Of a stretch of 64,000 nt of DNA, positions 38,368 through 46,581 are shown piece after piece. The number at the start of each line of letters is the position of its first letter. Positions within the stretch are counted from its first letter, which is position 1. The notes beneath the pieces are model-generated. The model was not told where the DNA came from and searched no databases. It was given only the letters and a program-made list of their open reading frames with translations. Source of the stretch: Paracoccus maritimus (GTDB taxonomy: Bacteria; Pseudomonadota; Alphaproteobacteria; Rhodobacterales; Rhodobacteraceae); NCBI RefSeq assembly GCF_025195095.1, contig NZ_JANAVZ010000007.1, forward strand, positions 62,001 to 126,000. Direction: 5' to 3'. A program made the translations under genes and the position numbers.

Positions 38368-39871
38368 GCGGGTGTCACGGCTTGGTATCGTCGCGGGGTT
38401 TCTGGCTGTCGCGGCGCTGTGCCTGCCCTTCGCCGATCTGCAGCAGGCCGGGCACGACCCGTGGGCGGCGCTTGGGCGCATGGCCGCCGGGTTCCTGCGG
38501 CCCGATTTCGGTGCCGTCGAACAGATTTTCCGCGCCGTCGCGCTGACCATCGCCTTTGCGGTCGCGGGTGTCGCGGCGGGCGGATTGGCCGGCTTGCTGA
38601 TGGCACCATTCTATCGGTTTCGCGTGGTGCGCTGGACCTGCATCGCGCTGCGCTCCGTGCACGAGCTGTTCTGGGCGCTGATGCTGATGCAGGTGACCGG
38701 AATGGGTGTCACCACCGGCGTTCTGGCCATCGCGCTGCCCTATGCGGGTATCTTCGCCAAGGTTCTGTCAGAAATCCTGGACGAGGCCGATCCGCGCCCC
38801 TCGGAATGGTTGGGATCAAGGGTCGATCCGCTTAGCCGGTTCCTTTGGGCGCGAGCGCCGCTGGCTCGGCCCGAGATGGTGAACTATGCGCTTTATCGCC
38901 TGGAATGCGGGTTACGGTCGTCGGCTGTTCTGGGCTTTATCGGTCTGCCCACGCTGGGGTTTCAGCTGGACAGCTTCTTCAAGCAGGGCGAATACGGCGC
39001 GGCGGGGGCGATCATGGCGATCTATATCGCGCTGATCGCCTTGGTCCGTGTCTGGATGCGCCCGCGACTTGTCTGGCTGTGGCTGATCGCTGCCATCGCG
39101 ATGCTTTCGCAGGTCAAGGCGCCACCGATGGGATCGGGGGTTCTTTGGCGGTTCCTGACACATGATATCGTGCCCGCGCCGCTGCGGCAGGGCGATCCGG
39201 CAGGGCTGTGGGCGTGGCTGTCCGAACTGACCCGCGACGCGATCCTGCCGGGCCTGTTCGCGACGATGCTGGTCGCGCAGTTGGCGCTTGTCCTGGCCGG
39301 TCTGATTGCGTTCTTTGCCCAATCGCTGATCGTGCCGCGTGTGACGGGTCGCGCCGGCGCGATGCTGGGCCATCTGGTGCTGGTGATCCTGCGCAGCTTT
39401 CCCGAATACATGCTGGCCTATCTGTTCCTGCAGGTCTTCGGACCTTCGATGCTGCCCGCGATCCTTGCGCTGGGTCTGCATAACGGTGCGATCATCGGGC
39501 ATCTTCTTGGACGGCAGGCCGCCGGGTTGGCTCTGCGGCCCGACGCCCCGTCAGGGCTGACGCTGTGGGGGTGGGAGATCGTGCCGCGCCTGTTTGGCCA
39601 GTTCGTCGCGCTGTGTCTTTACCGGTGGGAGATCATCATCCGCGAAAGTGCCATCTTGGGCATTCTGGGGATCGCCACGTTGGGGTTCTATCTGGACGAC
39701 GCCATCGCGGAACTGCGGCTGGATCGCGCGGTTGCGATCCTTGTCGCGACGGGACTGGTCACCGCTGGCATCGACATGCTGTCGCGCAAGCTGCGGGCAA
39801 GGCTGGGTGCGGGTCACTTGCGCACAAGGCTGCGCAGGCGCGAAGGTGGCACCGCCGCCGCCGCGATCTGA
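38357..39871 (+). CDS. ABC transporter permease, fused double PhnE-like, putative selenium uptake
   Basis: A 504-residue membrane protein made of two PhnE/BPD_transp_1 halves. EAA-type loops are 'NYALYRLECGLRSSAVLGFI' in the first half and 'LCLYRWEIIIRESAILGILG' in the second. About ten hydrophobic helices. The two-in-one form replaces a homodimer. It completes a three-gene transporter with the two genes before it; each is coupled to the next. Confidence 0.87.
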   Translation: MRAERVSRLGIVAGFLAVAALCLPFADLQQAGHDPWAALGRMAAGFLRPDFGAVEQIFRAVALTIAFAVAGVAAGGLAGLLMAPFYRFRVVRWTCIALRSVHELFWALMLMQVTGMGVTTGVLAIALPYAGIFAKVLSEILDEADPRPSEWLGSRVDPLSRFLWARAPLARPEMVNYALYRLECGLRSSAVLGFIGLPTLGFQLDSFFKQGEYGAAGAIMAIYIALIALVRVWMRPRLVWLWLIAAIAMLSQVKAPPMGSGVLWRFLTHDIVPAPLRQGDPAGLWAWLSELTRDAILPGLFATMLVAQLALVLAGLIAFFAQSLIVPRVTGRAGAMLGHLVLVILRSFPEYMLAYLFLQVFGPSMLPAILALGLHNGAIIGHLLGRQAAGLALRPDAPSGLTLWGWEIVPRLFGQFVALCLYRWEIIIRESAILGILGIATLGFYLDDAIAELRLDRAVAILVATGLVTAGIDMLSRKLRARLGAGHLRTRLRRREGGTAAAAI

Positions 39872-39970
39872 GACGCTTGACCTCGATAGCCGAATGCATC
39901 TTCCTTTACCAAGGTTCGCGTCTGGGTTGTGATCGGCAGACCATCACTTTGGGTAAAGCAGGAGGATGGA

Positions 39971-41101
39971 ATGAACGTATGTCGTGGGGTTCGGTGGACG
40001 GTTCTTGCCGCATTACTGATCTGGTCCGCGCCGGCGACAGCGGATCAGCCGATGCTGAACGAGGCAGTGGACTTCGGTGGACAGGTCCTGTGGCTGGAAC
40101 TGGGTACACCAGCCCTGATCCTTGCCGTGACGCAGGACGGCGACCGTCGCATCGCAGGTTTTGGCGAGGCTGCGCCGGGGCAGGGCGCGCCCGATGGCGG
40201 AACGCTGATGCGGGTGGGGTCGATCACCAAGGTGTTCACGGGCGCGATGTTGGCACAGATGACCGCCGAGGGAGACGTCAACCTGACCGATCCCTTGACC
40301 GAATACCTGGATTGGCCTGATATCGATGCGGCCGACGGACCCGTAATCCGCCTGATCGATCTTGCGACGCATGGTGCCGGGCTGCCGCGCGAGGCCGACC
40401 GCGAACCCGGTCCGGACGATGACCCGTTCGCCACGCTGACCGAGACGGCCTACCGCAAGGCAATTTCAGAGCAGCCGCGACTTTTCGCGCCGGGCAGTGG
40501 CATCAGCTATTCCAACATGGGATTTGATCTGCTGGCCATGACCTTGGGGCAGGTCGGCGGGCAAGCCTATCGCGATCTTCTTCGAACACGGCTTCTGGAC
40601 CCGATCGACCTGAAGAACACCGTCTTTGCCCCGCGCGAAGGCGACCGGCTGATGCAAGGCCACGGATTCCAGGGCGAGGCGTTGCCCGATATTCCCACGA
40701 CAGCCGTCATGTCGGGGGCCAGCGGGCTGTATTCGACCGCCGACGACATGCTGACATGGCTGGAATGGCATCTGGCGGAGGATGCCGGCACGCTGCCAGA
40801 GGCGCGGCTTTTGGATCACGCCGCCTGGGTGCCGCGAGATGGACGAAGCCCGGTCTTCGCGATGGACGAATCCGGCCATATGGACGCGATGGGGCTGGGC
40901 TGGGTGATCATGCGGCCGGATGCCGGACGACCGCTGATCCTGCAAAAAGCCGGTGGGCTGCAGGGGATGTTTGTCTATCACGCTTTCGCCCCGGCCCACG
41001 ATATCGGGGTATTCGTCGCGATTAATCAGTTCGATTTCGACGCATCTCTGGCCATTGCGGCATTCGCGAACGACCTGATGGCGCAGCTTGCGGGGCGTTG
41101 A
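39971..41101 (+). CDS. Exported serine hydrolase of the class C beta-lactamase family
   Basis: 376 residues with a signal peptide ('TVLAALLIWSAPATADQ'). The catalytic SxxK is 'VGSITKVFTGAMLAQM', the YxN motif is 'GISYSNMGFDLLAMTLGQVG', and the third motif is 'LQKAGGLQGMFVYHAF' in place of KTG. This family includes esterases, D-aminopeptidases and peptidoglycan hydrolases, so lactam resistance should not be assumed. The start at 39971 is right behind GGAGGATGGA. It follows the selenium transporter by 99 bases but shows no functional link. Confidence 0.88.
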   Translation: MNVCRGVRWTVLAALLIWSAPATADQPMLNEAVDFGGQVLWLELGTPALILAVTQDGDRRIAGFGEAAPGQGAPDGGTLMRVGSITKVFTGAMLAQMTAEGDVNLTDPLTEYLDWPDIDAADGPVIRLIDLATHGAGLPREADREPGPDDDPFATLTETAYRKAISEQPRLFAPGSGISYSNMGFDLLAMTLGQVGGQAYRDLLRTRLLDPIDLKNTVFAPREGDRLMQGHGFQGEALPDIPTTAVMSGASGLYSTADDMLTWLEWHLAEDAGTLPEARLLDHAAWVPRDGRSPVFAMDESGHMDAMGLGWVIMRPDAGRPLILQKAGGLQGMFVYHAFAPAHDIGVFVAINQFDFDASLAIAAFANDLMAQLAGR

Positions 41102-41109
41102 TCGTTTCG

Positions 41110-41808
41110 TCAGGCGATCTGGGAAAATCGCGGTGCAGCACCGCGATTATCGAAGAACGGCACGGTGTCGGCCTGCGGCAATGGTGCGTGATACGGCACC
41201 GCCCCGGCCAGTTCGGCGATTTCCGCCAGAACCACCTCGGTGATAAACGGCAGGTCCAGCGCGCGGGCGTCTGACAGCGGAACCCAGTGCAGATGCGAAA
41301 GCTCGTCACACGCGCGGCCGAAATCGTCCGGATCGCCGCAGATCGTCGCGGCATCGGCAAGAAAGAAGCGCGCGTCGAACCGGCGCGGGCGACCCGGTGG
41401 CGTGATGGCGCGAAAGACATACTGCAGGCCCGAGGCGTCTGGTCTTAGCCCGGTATCGGCATATCCCGGCCAGCCGCAGAGTGGTCCCGTGTCGGAGCCG
41501 ATCAGCAGTCCTGTCTCTTCCGCCAGTTCGCGCAGCGCGGCGGCGGCGATGGCGTGGGGGTCCGCACAGGCGTCGTCGCGCGGGTCGCACAGCAGACGGC
41601 TGCGATGCGGCTCGGTCAGTCCGTGCGCCATCGGCGCGGTGGCGTCGGCTGCGTCGACGGCGCCGCCCGGAAACACATATTTCGATGGCATGAATACCGC
41701 AGACGCGCCGCGCATTCCCATCAGAACCGCGCCGCCGCCCGCGTCGCGACGCAGCAGGATCATCGTCGCGGCATCCCGGATCGGCATGTCCGGCGTCTGT
41801 ATCGTCAT
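41110..41808 (-). CDS. Nudix hydrolase
   Basis: 232 residues. 'KYVFPGGAVDAAD' and 'AAAALRELAEETGLLIG' form a Nudix box with a long insert between the leading Gly and the REXXEE helix, the pattern of NUDT19/RppH-unlike 'Nudix hydrolase' proteins in alphaproteobacteria. Members of this subgroup act on CoA or related diphosphates. The start overlaps the DUF983 stop by four bases, so the two are coupled. Confidence 0.88.
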   Translation of the reverse strand: MTIQTPDMPIRDAATMILLRRDAGGGAVLMGMRGASAVFMPSKYVFPGGAVDAADATAPMAHGLTEPHRSRLLCDPRDDACADPHAIAAAALRELAEETGLLIGSDTGPLCGWPGYADTGLRPDASGLQYVFRAITPPGRPRRFDARFFLADAATICGDPDDFGRACDELSHLHWVPLSDARALDLPFITEVVLAEIAELAGAVPYHAPLPQADTVPFFDNRGAAPRFSQIA

Positions 41809-42221
41809 GATGAGGCGGGCTCGGCCGCATCACCGAAACCATGCATGCGCCGAGCCCATTGCAGCCCGATCATTGCACCCTTGATGCGCGGCAGCAGCAG
41901 CAGCGACAGCGCAATGGCACCCAGCCCGAAGGTCATGATCATCGTCATCGCCGAAGGGCGCCACGCGATGAAGCTGGCCAGCAGGATAGGGGCGCCAAGA
42001 TGCGAAACCAGCAGGATCGTCAGATAGGCCGGTCCGTCATCGGCACGCTGGTGGTGCATCGCCTCGCCACAGGAAGGGCAATGGTCTGCCACTTTCAGAT
42101 AACCCTTGAACAGTTTTCCCTCGCCGCAGGCGGGGCATCGGCCACGCGTCCCGCGCAGCATTGCCTGCCCGTTCGGACGCTCGGCATCCGCCATGTTCGT
42201 GGAAAGCTGCGATTGCGTCAT
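41805..42221 (-). CDS. DUF983 membrane protein with zinc-ribbon start
   Basis: 138 residues. 'GRCPACGEGKLFKGYLKVAD' and 'HCPSCGEAM' give two CPxCG pairs, then two membrane helices ('AYLTILLVSHLGAPILLASF', 'MTMIMTFGLGAIALSLLLLP'). This is the DUF983 layout. The function is unknown. DUF983 and a Nudix gene as neighbours are common in Rhodobacterales. Confidence 0.9.
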   Translation of the reverse strand: MTQSQLSTNMADAERPNGQAMLRGTRGRCPACGEGKLFKGYLKVADHCPSCGEAMHHQRADDGPAYLTILLVSHLGAPILLASFIAWRPSAMTMIMTFGLGAIALSLLLLPRIKGAMIGLQWARRMHGFGDAAEPASS

Positions 42222-42327
42222 GCGCTGCTCCGTCTGAATCGGGATCCCGTTCGGTCCCCGTTTCCGTCAATCTAGTGCCGGAACAGGCTTTCCGCCAGTC
42301 CTGACGGGACACAGGTATCGGCCGCAC

Positions 42328-43722
42328 TCAGGCCGCGTGTTCGGCCTGCGCCAGCATGACCCGGTTCCGCCCCAGCGCCTTGGCCGACATCAGCGCACGA
42401 TCCGCGCGTTCCAGAGACATCTCGGCAAGGCGTTCGGGCTGGAAGGTCGCAGAGACGCAGCGACCGATTGCGACGCCTGCGGAAAGTGTTATTCCGACAT
42501 GTCCGCCGCCCGAAAGATCCGGCAGCATGACGGGGCGTGCTTCGACCACCCGACGCACCTCTTCGGCGCGGGTCCAGGCTTCGCGCTCGCCCATGCCGGG
42601 CAGGACTGCCAGAAATTCCTCGCCGCCGAGGCGCGCGGTGATCCCACTGCTGCCGATCACGGCCTCAAGGCGGGCCGCCACATCGCGCAGAACGGCATCG
42701 CCTGCCGCATGACCGTGACAGTCGTTGATCCGCTTGAAGCGATCCAGATCCAGGGCCATGACAGCGAAGCTGTCCTTTTCCCGCAAGGCGTCGCGGGCGA
42801 TCTCGGTCAGGCGGGGCAGGGCGTAGCGGCGGTTGTACAGCCCGGTGAGGGGGTCGGTCATGGCCCACAATCTGTTGCGCAACGCGTCTGCCCGGCGCTG
42901 ATCACTCTGCTTCTTGCGGGCCAACTGCATCTGCAGGGCCAGCGTGGCAACCTCGACGCCCGGCTCGCCGCCCAGGTCGATGGGCAAAACCTCGCCCGCG
43001 CCAAGATCCAGCGCGATCGCGGCCAGCTCGGCCCGATGGGGGCCGGTCGCGATCACGAAGGCGGCATCGCGCGAGCCTGACCGGGACCGCAGTTCGGATA
43101 GCAGCCGTAACCCGTCCCCGCGCGTCTCGATATCCGCGGCGATCAGATACAGATCGGCGGCGCGACCCGCAGCGGCGGCGGCCAGCGCTTCTTCAGTGTT
43201 GCAGATGCTGAAGCGGCTGTTCAAGCGACGTTGCAGCATGTGCCGCCACAGCAGTGCCCGTGCCGCGCAATCGGCGACCAGCGTGACGCCGGATGTAACC
43301 GGCTGACCCGTGAATTCTGCCTGTGCTTCGGCCATGGACCGCTGCGGTTCGTGGCCGGCGTTTGTATCTCGCAACAGACCCCTGATCCGGGCCAGCAGCA
43401 CCTGCTCCTCGACCGTGGGTTCAAGCACCGCTGCAGCACCCGCCCTCAGTGCGGGCAACATCGCGGCCTTGCCGGCAAGCATCAGGACAGGGATCCGGGC
43501 GAGGTCGCGGTCTCGGGCCAGTTCCTCGCAAATCTGGACGGGGTGCGGGGCGACGAAGCCGCCTCCCAAGATGATCATGTCCGGACGCGCGGCGCGCGCC
43601 TGCTGCAGAAGTTGGGCATACGTCCCCGCTGTCACCACATCATGGCAAGCGGCAGCCAAGCGCACCTTCAGGGTGATGCGGTTGGTGGCCATCCCATCTG
43701 CGACAAGGATGCGAGCGGTCAT
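42328..43722 (-). CDS. PleD-like diguanylate cyclase with degenerate receiver domains
   Basis: 464 residues: two receiver-like domains (about 3-120 and 150-270) and a GGDEF domain (about 300-455) with 'TDPLTGLYNRRYALPRLTEI', 'ALDLDRFKRINDCHGHAAGD' and 'ITARLGGEEFLAVLPGMGER'. It should make c-di-GMP. The first receiver has Gly at residue 53 ('RPDMIILGGGF') where Asp is phosphorylated, and only one Asp in 'ILVADGMATNR'. The inhibitory RxxD before GGEEF is also absent ('GSSGITARL'). The start at 43722 was chosen because the receiver fold begins there; the upstream frame is basic and non-conserved. Confidence 0.88.
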   Translation of the reverse strand: MTARILVADGMATNRITLKVRLAAACHDVVTAGTYAQLLQQARAARPDMIILGGGFVAPHPVQICEELARDRDLARIPVLMLAGKAAMLPALRAGAAAVLEPTVEEQVLLARIRGLLRDTNAGHEPQRSMAEAQAEFTGQPVTSGVTLVADCAARALLWRHMLQRRLNSRFSICNTEEALAAAAAGRAADLYLIAADIETRGDGLRLLSELRSRSGSRDAAFVIATGPHRAELAAIALDLGAGEVLPIDLGGEPGVEVATLALQMQLARKKQSDQRRADALRNRLWAMTDPLTGLYNRRYALPRLTEIARDALREKDSFAVMALDLDRFKRINDCHGHAAGDAVLRDVAARLEAVIGSSGITARLGGEEFLAVLPGMGEREAWTRAEEVRRVVEARPVMLPDLSGGGHVGITLSAGVAIGRCVSATFQPERLAEMSLERADRALMSAKALGRNRVMLAQAEHAA

Positions 43723-43845
43723 CGGACGTGTCGCCCTCTTTACAAGCGTTGCTTCCAGGCTGAACCCTTTCATCAAATACTTAACAAACGGTTTCCGGCC
43801 GGATCTCATGAGCCGATTTCCGCTCAGACCACGAAGAGGTGAACG

Positions 43846-44136
43846 ATGAGCTTCAATCATTCAGGCGCGCGACATCTGGCGACCGACGCGCTGCTGTACA
43901 TCCTCGAGAAACCTGATCTGGCGTCGGGCTTCATGAATGCGACGGGGTTGAGGCCCGACGATCTGCATGCACTTGCCGGAACGCCAGAGCTTGGTCTGCA
44001 TGTCCTGGATTTTCTTCTTGAAGATGATTCGCGCGTGGTCGAAGCCGCGTCGTCGATGTCGATGCGACCACAGGACCTGCTTGCGGCACGGACGGCGATC
44101 GCGGGACCGGGCAGCTATGGATGGGAAGCGGACTGA
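43846..44136 (+). CDS. DUF3572 family protein
   Basis: 96 residues. 'DALLYILEKPDLASGFMNAT', 'GLRPDDLHALAGTPELGLHV' and 'LDFLLEDDSRVVEAASSMSM' are typical of DUF3572, a small alphaproteobacterial family of unknown function. It is divergent from the PleD-like gene across 123 bases, an arrangement seen in related genomes. GAAGAGGTGAACG provides the SD. Confidence 0.88.
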   Translation: MSFNHSGARHLATDALLYILEKPDLASGFMNATGLRPDDLHALAGTPELGLHVLDFLLEDDSRVVEAASSMSMRPQDLLAARTAIAGPGSYGWEAD

Positions 44137-44220
44137 CCGGCGGCAAGCGGCGATTCCTGCCTCTGTTAGAAACTTGTTCATCTTTCTGCGTTAGCTGCAG
44201 GAATCGAGCAGAGGTGACGA

Positions 44221-44817
44221 ATGCAAAGGCTGGTAGTTCGGGCGATCGAAGAGTTCCTGCGTGACACCCATGGAGATGCGCTGTGGACGCGGGTCGTCGC
44301 GGACTGCGACGCGCGGACACGTGAGGGCGTGACAGGTTCGGCACCTGTGTCGCGCGATCGAGAGCAACAGATCCATCGACTTTTGTCGGTGACCGCAGAA
44401 CGGCTTTGCAGGCCGGTCGGCGAGTTGTTCGAGGACATGGGCGCCTGGCTGGCGAGACGCGAGGCGATCAGGCGTCTGTTGCGATTTTCAGGCCGTGATT
44501 TCAGGGACTTCCTCATGCGATTGGAGGAACTGCCTGGACGGGCACATTTCGTCATTCCGGATCTGGATATGCCGCAGATCGAGATCACGTTGCAGTCCAA
44601 TCAATCGCTGCGACTGTCTTTTCCGCATTCCGCGCCCGGCTGGTCCGAGATTCTGGCCGGCGTTTTGCGCGTCATGGCAGACGACTATGGCACGCTGGCG
44701 CTGATTGAGGTCAAGGGTGATGAAGTCCATGTCCAGATCTCCGACGATGCGTTTGCCGAGGGGCGAGAGTTTCGTCTGGTTGGTGATCGTGCCACCGACA
44801 TGGCGACGCGCCGATGA
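44221..44817 (+). CDS. H-NOX-like protein lacking the heme-ligand histidine
   Basis: 198 residues that follow the HNOB fold: 'MQRLVVRAIEEFLRDTHGDA', 'LFEDMGAWLARREAIRRLLR', 'FSGRDFRDFLMRLEEL' and the 'FVIPDLDMPQ' turn. In NO-sensing H-NOX proteins 'LH' follows this helix, with His at about 105 as iron ligand; here it is Leu-Pro (P105). The YxSxR motif that holds the heme propionates aligns with 'FPHSA'. So heme is probably not bound in the usual way. It overlaps the GGDEF gene by four bases and is presumably its partner. Confidence 0.75.
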   Translation: MQRLVVRAIEEFLRDTHGDALWTRVVADCDARTREGVTGSAPVSRDREQQIHRLLSVTAERLCRPVGELFEDMGAWLARREAIRRLLRFSGRDFRDFLMRLEELPGRAHFVIPDLDMPQIEITLQSNQSLRLSFPHSAPGWSEILAGVLRVMADDYGTLALIEVKGDEVHVQISDDAFAEGREFRLVGDRATDMATRR

Positions 44818-45830
44818 TGCATCGGGAACAGATCCTTGGATTGGAAATGGGGGCCTTGAAGGCGCTGTTGCCGATGCATCTTTGGATGACGGCCGATGGC
44901 ACGGTCTTGTCGACCGGGCCGACCCTGGCCAAGATCATCGGCGGCGGGGAACATCTTGGTGATCTGTTCCTGAACGGGCGTGCCGGTGATGCCGGCACGT
45001 TGCTGGATCGGATCGACGCCGCCGCAGAAAACGGCGATCGCCTGTTTTTGCGGATGCGACCAGCGCCGCACCTGAATCTTAGGGGCAATGCGGTTCGCGC
45101 GCGATCCGGATCGGTGTTGCTGAATCTTGGGTTCGGGATCGAAATCTACGACGCGGTGCGCATTGCGGGGCTGACGGATGCGGATTTCGCGCCACCCGAA
45201 CTGGCCATGGAACTGCTGTTCATGCGCGAGGCGATCGGGGGCGTTCTGGGCGAGTTATCGCGTTTCAACAGCCAGTTGGAGGCGGCGCGCGAGGCCGCCG
45301 AGGTTCAGGCCCATACCGATCCGCTGACCGGATTGCGCAACCGAAGGGGGCTGGAACTGGCATTGGGCAACGCGCTGCGACTGGCCCGAGACGGTGACGC
45401 CACGGGGAAGGGCACGGGTTTTGCGCTGGCGCACCTGGATCTGGATCATTTCAAGCAGGTGAATGATCTTCTGGGGCATGCGGCAGGCGATCTGGTGCTG
45501 CGGCACGTTGCCCGGGTCCTGCAAGAGGTGACTCGCAGCGACGATACGGCGGCCAGAATCGGTGGTGACGAATTTGTCCTGATCCTGAAAGGGCTTGAGG
45601 ATCCGGAGATGTTGAAGCGCTTGGCCGGACGGATCATCGCGGGAATCGAAGCCGCGCTTGACCAGCAAGAAGAATGCGGCGTTTCGGCCAGCATGGGGAT
45701 CGTGCTGTCACGGTTCTACAAGAACCTGTCCGCCGAACGTATGCTGGCCGATTCCGATGCTGCCCTGTATCGGTCGAAACGCAATGGCAGGGCGCGCGTC
45801 ACAATTATCGACGCGCCGCGCGCCGATTGA
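44814..45830 (+). CDS. HNOBA/PAS-like plus GGDEF diguanylate cyclase
   Basis: 338 residues. The N-terminal part ('LLPMHLWMTADGTVLSTGPT' to about residue 125) resembles the HNOBA/PAS-like domain that docks with H-NOX. A coiled-coil linker ('SQLEAAREAAEVQAHTDPLT') leads to a GGDEF domain with 'DPLTGLRNRRGLELALGNAL', 'ALAHLDLDHFKQVNDLLGHA', 'TAARIGGDEFVLIL' and an intact inhibitory RxxD ('RSDD'). It should make c-di-GMP under control of the H-NOX-like protein encoded just before. Confidence 0.85.
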   Translation: MMHREQILGLEMGALKALLPMHLWMTADGTVLSTGPTLAKIIGGGEHLGDLFLNGRAGDAGTLLDRIDAAAENGDRLFLRMRPAPHLNLRGNAVRARSGSVLLNLGFGIEIYDAVRIAGLTDADFAPPELAMELLFMREAIGGVLGELSRFNSQLEAAREAAEVQAHTDPLTGLRNRRGLELALGNALRLARDGDATGKGTGFALAHLDLDHFKQVNDLLGHAAGDLVLRHVARVLQEVTRSDDTAARIGGDEFVLILKGLEDPEMLKRLAGRIIAGIEAALDQQEECGVSASMGIVLSRFYKNLSAERMLADSDAALYRSKRNGRARVTIIDAPRAD

Positions 45831-45964
45831 CTGGCGTATCTTATCGAAGCACGCGCGGTCACGATCCAAGGATCGCCATATACGATCGGGCAAGTTGCGG
45901 AACAGATCCAGCTTGCCTTGACGGGCCAGTTGGCTTGGCCGATGTGATGATCTAATCGTTGGAA

Positions 45965-46573
45965 ATGGCGACAGGATTTCCATTGGCGCACGCCGGTATG
46001 CGGATCGGAGTTCTGGGCGGATCGTTCGATCCTGCCCATTGCGGGCATGTCGATATATCTCGCTTTGCCAAACACCGCTTCGGGCTTGACCGGATCTGGT
46101 GGATGGTCTCTCCGGGAAATCCGCTCAAGTCGCGCGGTCCGGCGCCATTGCAGGACCGGATCGCCGCAGCAAGGCGATTGCTGCACGATCCCGATATCGT
46201 GGTGACGGATGTCGAGGCGCGACTCGGCACCCGAATGACCGCCGACACGATCGCCGAATTGCAGCGCAGCTATCCCGGGGTTCGGTTTGTCTGGCTGATG
46301 GGATCCGACAATCTGGTCCAGTTCGACCAATGGGACCGCTGGCGTCAGATTGCGGCTTCGGTGCCGATCGGTGTCCTGTCACGGCCCGGATCGCGTGTGG
46401 CCGCCCGTCACGCGCCAGCCGCGCAGATCATGCGCCGCTGGCGATTGCCGCAATTCCGTGCCGGTGAACTTGCGATGTGCGACCCGCCGGCCTGGGTTCT
46501 GGTCAACCTGCCGATGTCGCCGCAGTCATCGACCGCTATTCGAGCGGCCCGAAACAAGTTGAATCCAGACTGA
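45965..46573 (+). CDS. nadD: Nicotinate-nucleotide adenylyltransferase
   Basis: 202 residues. 'MRIGVLGGSFDPAHCGHVDI' has the GxFxPxHxGH nucleotidyltransferase motif. 'WWMVSPGNPLKSRGPAPLQD', 'FVWLMGSDNLVQFDQWDRWR' and C-terminal 'LPMSPQSSTAIRAARN' (SSTxIR) complete the NadD signature. It makes deamido-NAD from nicotinate mononucleotide. The start is uncertain: ATG at 45965 is used since relatives have a short 'GFPLA' leader; TTG at 45959 and ATG at 45998 are alternatives and none has a strong SD. Confidence 0.92.
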   Translation: MATGFPLAHAGMRIGVLGGSFDPAHCGHVDISRFAKHRFGLDRIWWMVSPGNPLKSRGPAPLQDRIAAARRLLHDPDIVVTDVEARLGTRMTADTIAELQRSYPGVRFVWLMGSDNLVQFDQWDRWRQIAASVPIGVLSRPGSRVAARHAPAAQIMRRWRLPQFRAGELAMCDPPAWVLVNLPMSPQSSTAIRAARNKLNPD

Positions 46574-46581
46574 GGGGCGGA

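Noticed and set aside
36839-39871. Phosphonate transporter phnCDE
   Set aside because: The proteins are PhnCDE-like, but no phosphonate lyase genes are near and the locus is divergent from Sec genes, so selenium oxyanions are preferred. Phosphonate or phosphite cannot be fully excluded.
39971-41101. Beta-lactam resistance gene
   Set aside because: The fold is class C-like, but the KTG motif is altered, there is no AmpR-type regulator, and most chromosomal members of this family are esterases or peptidases.
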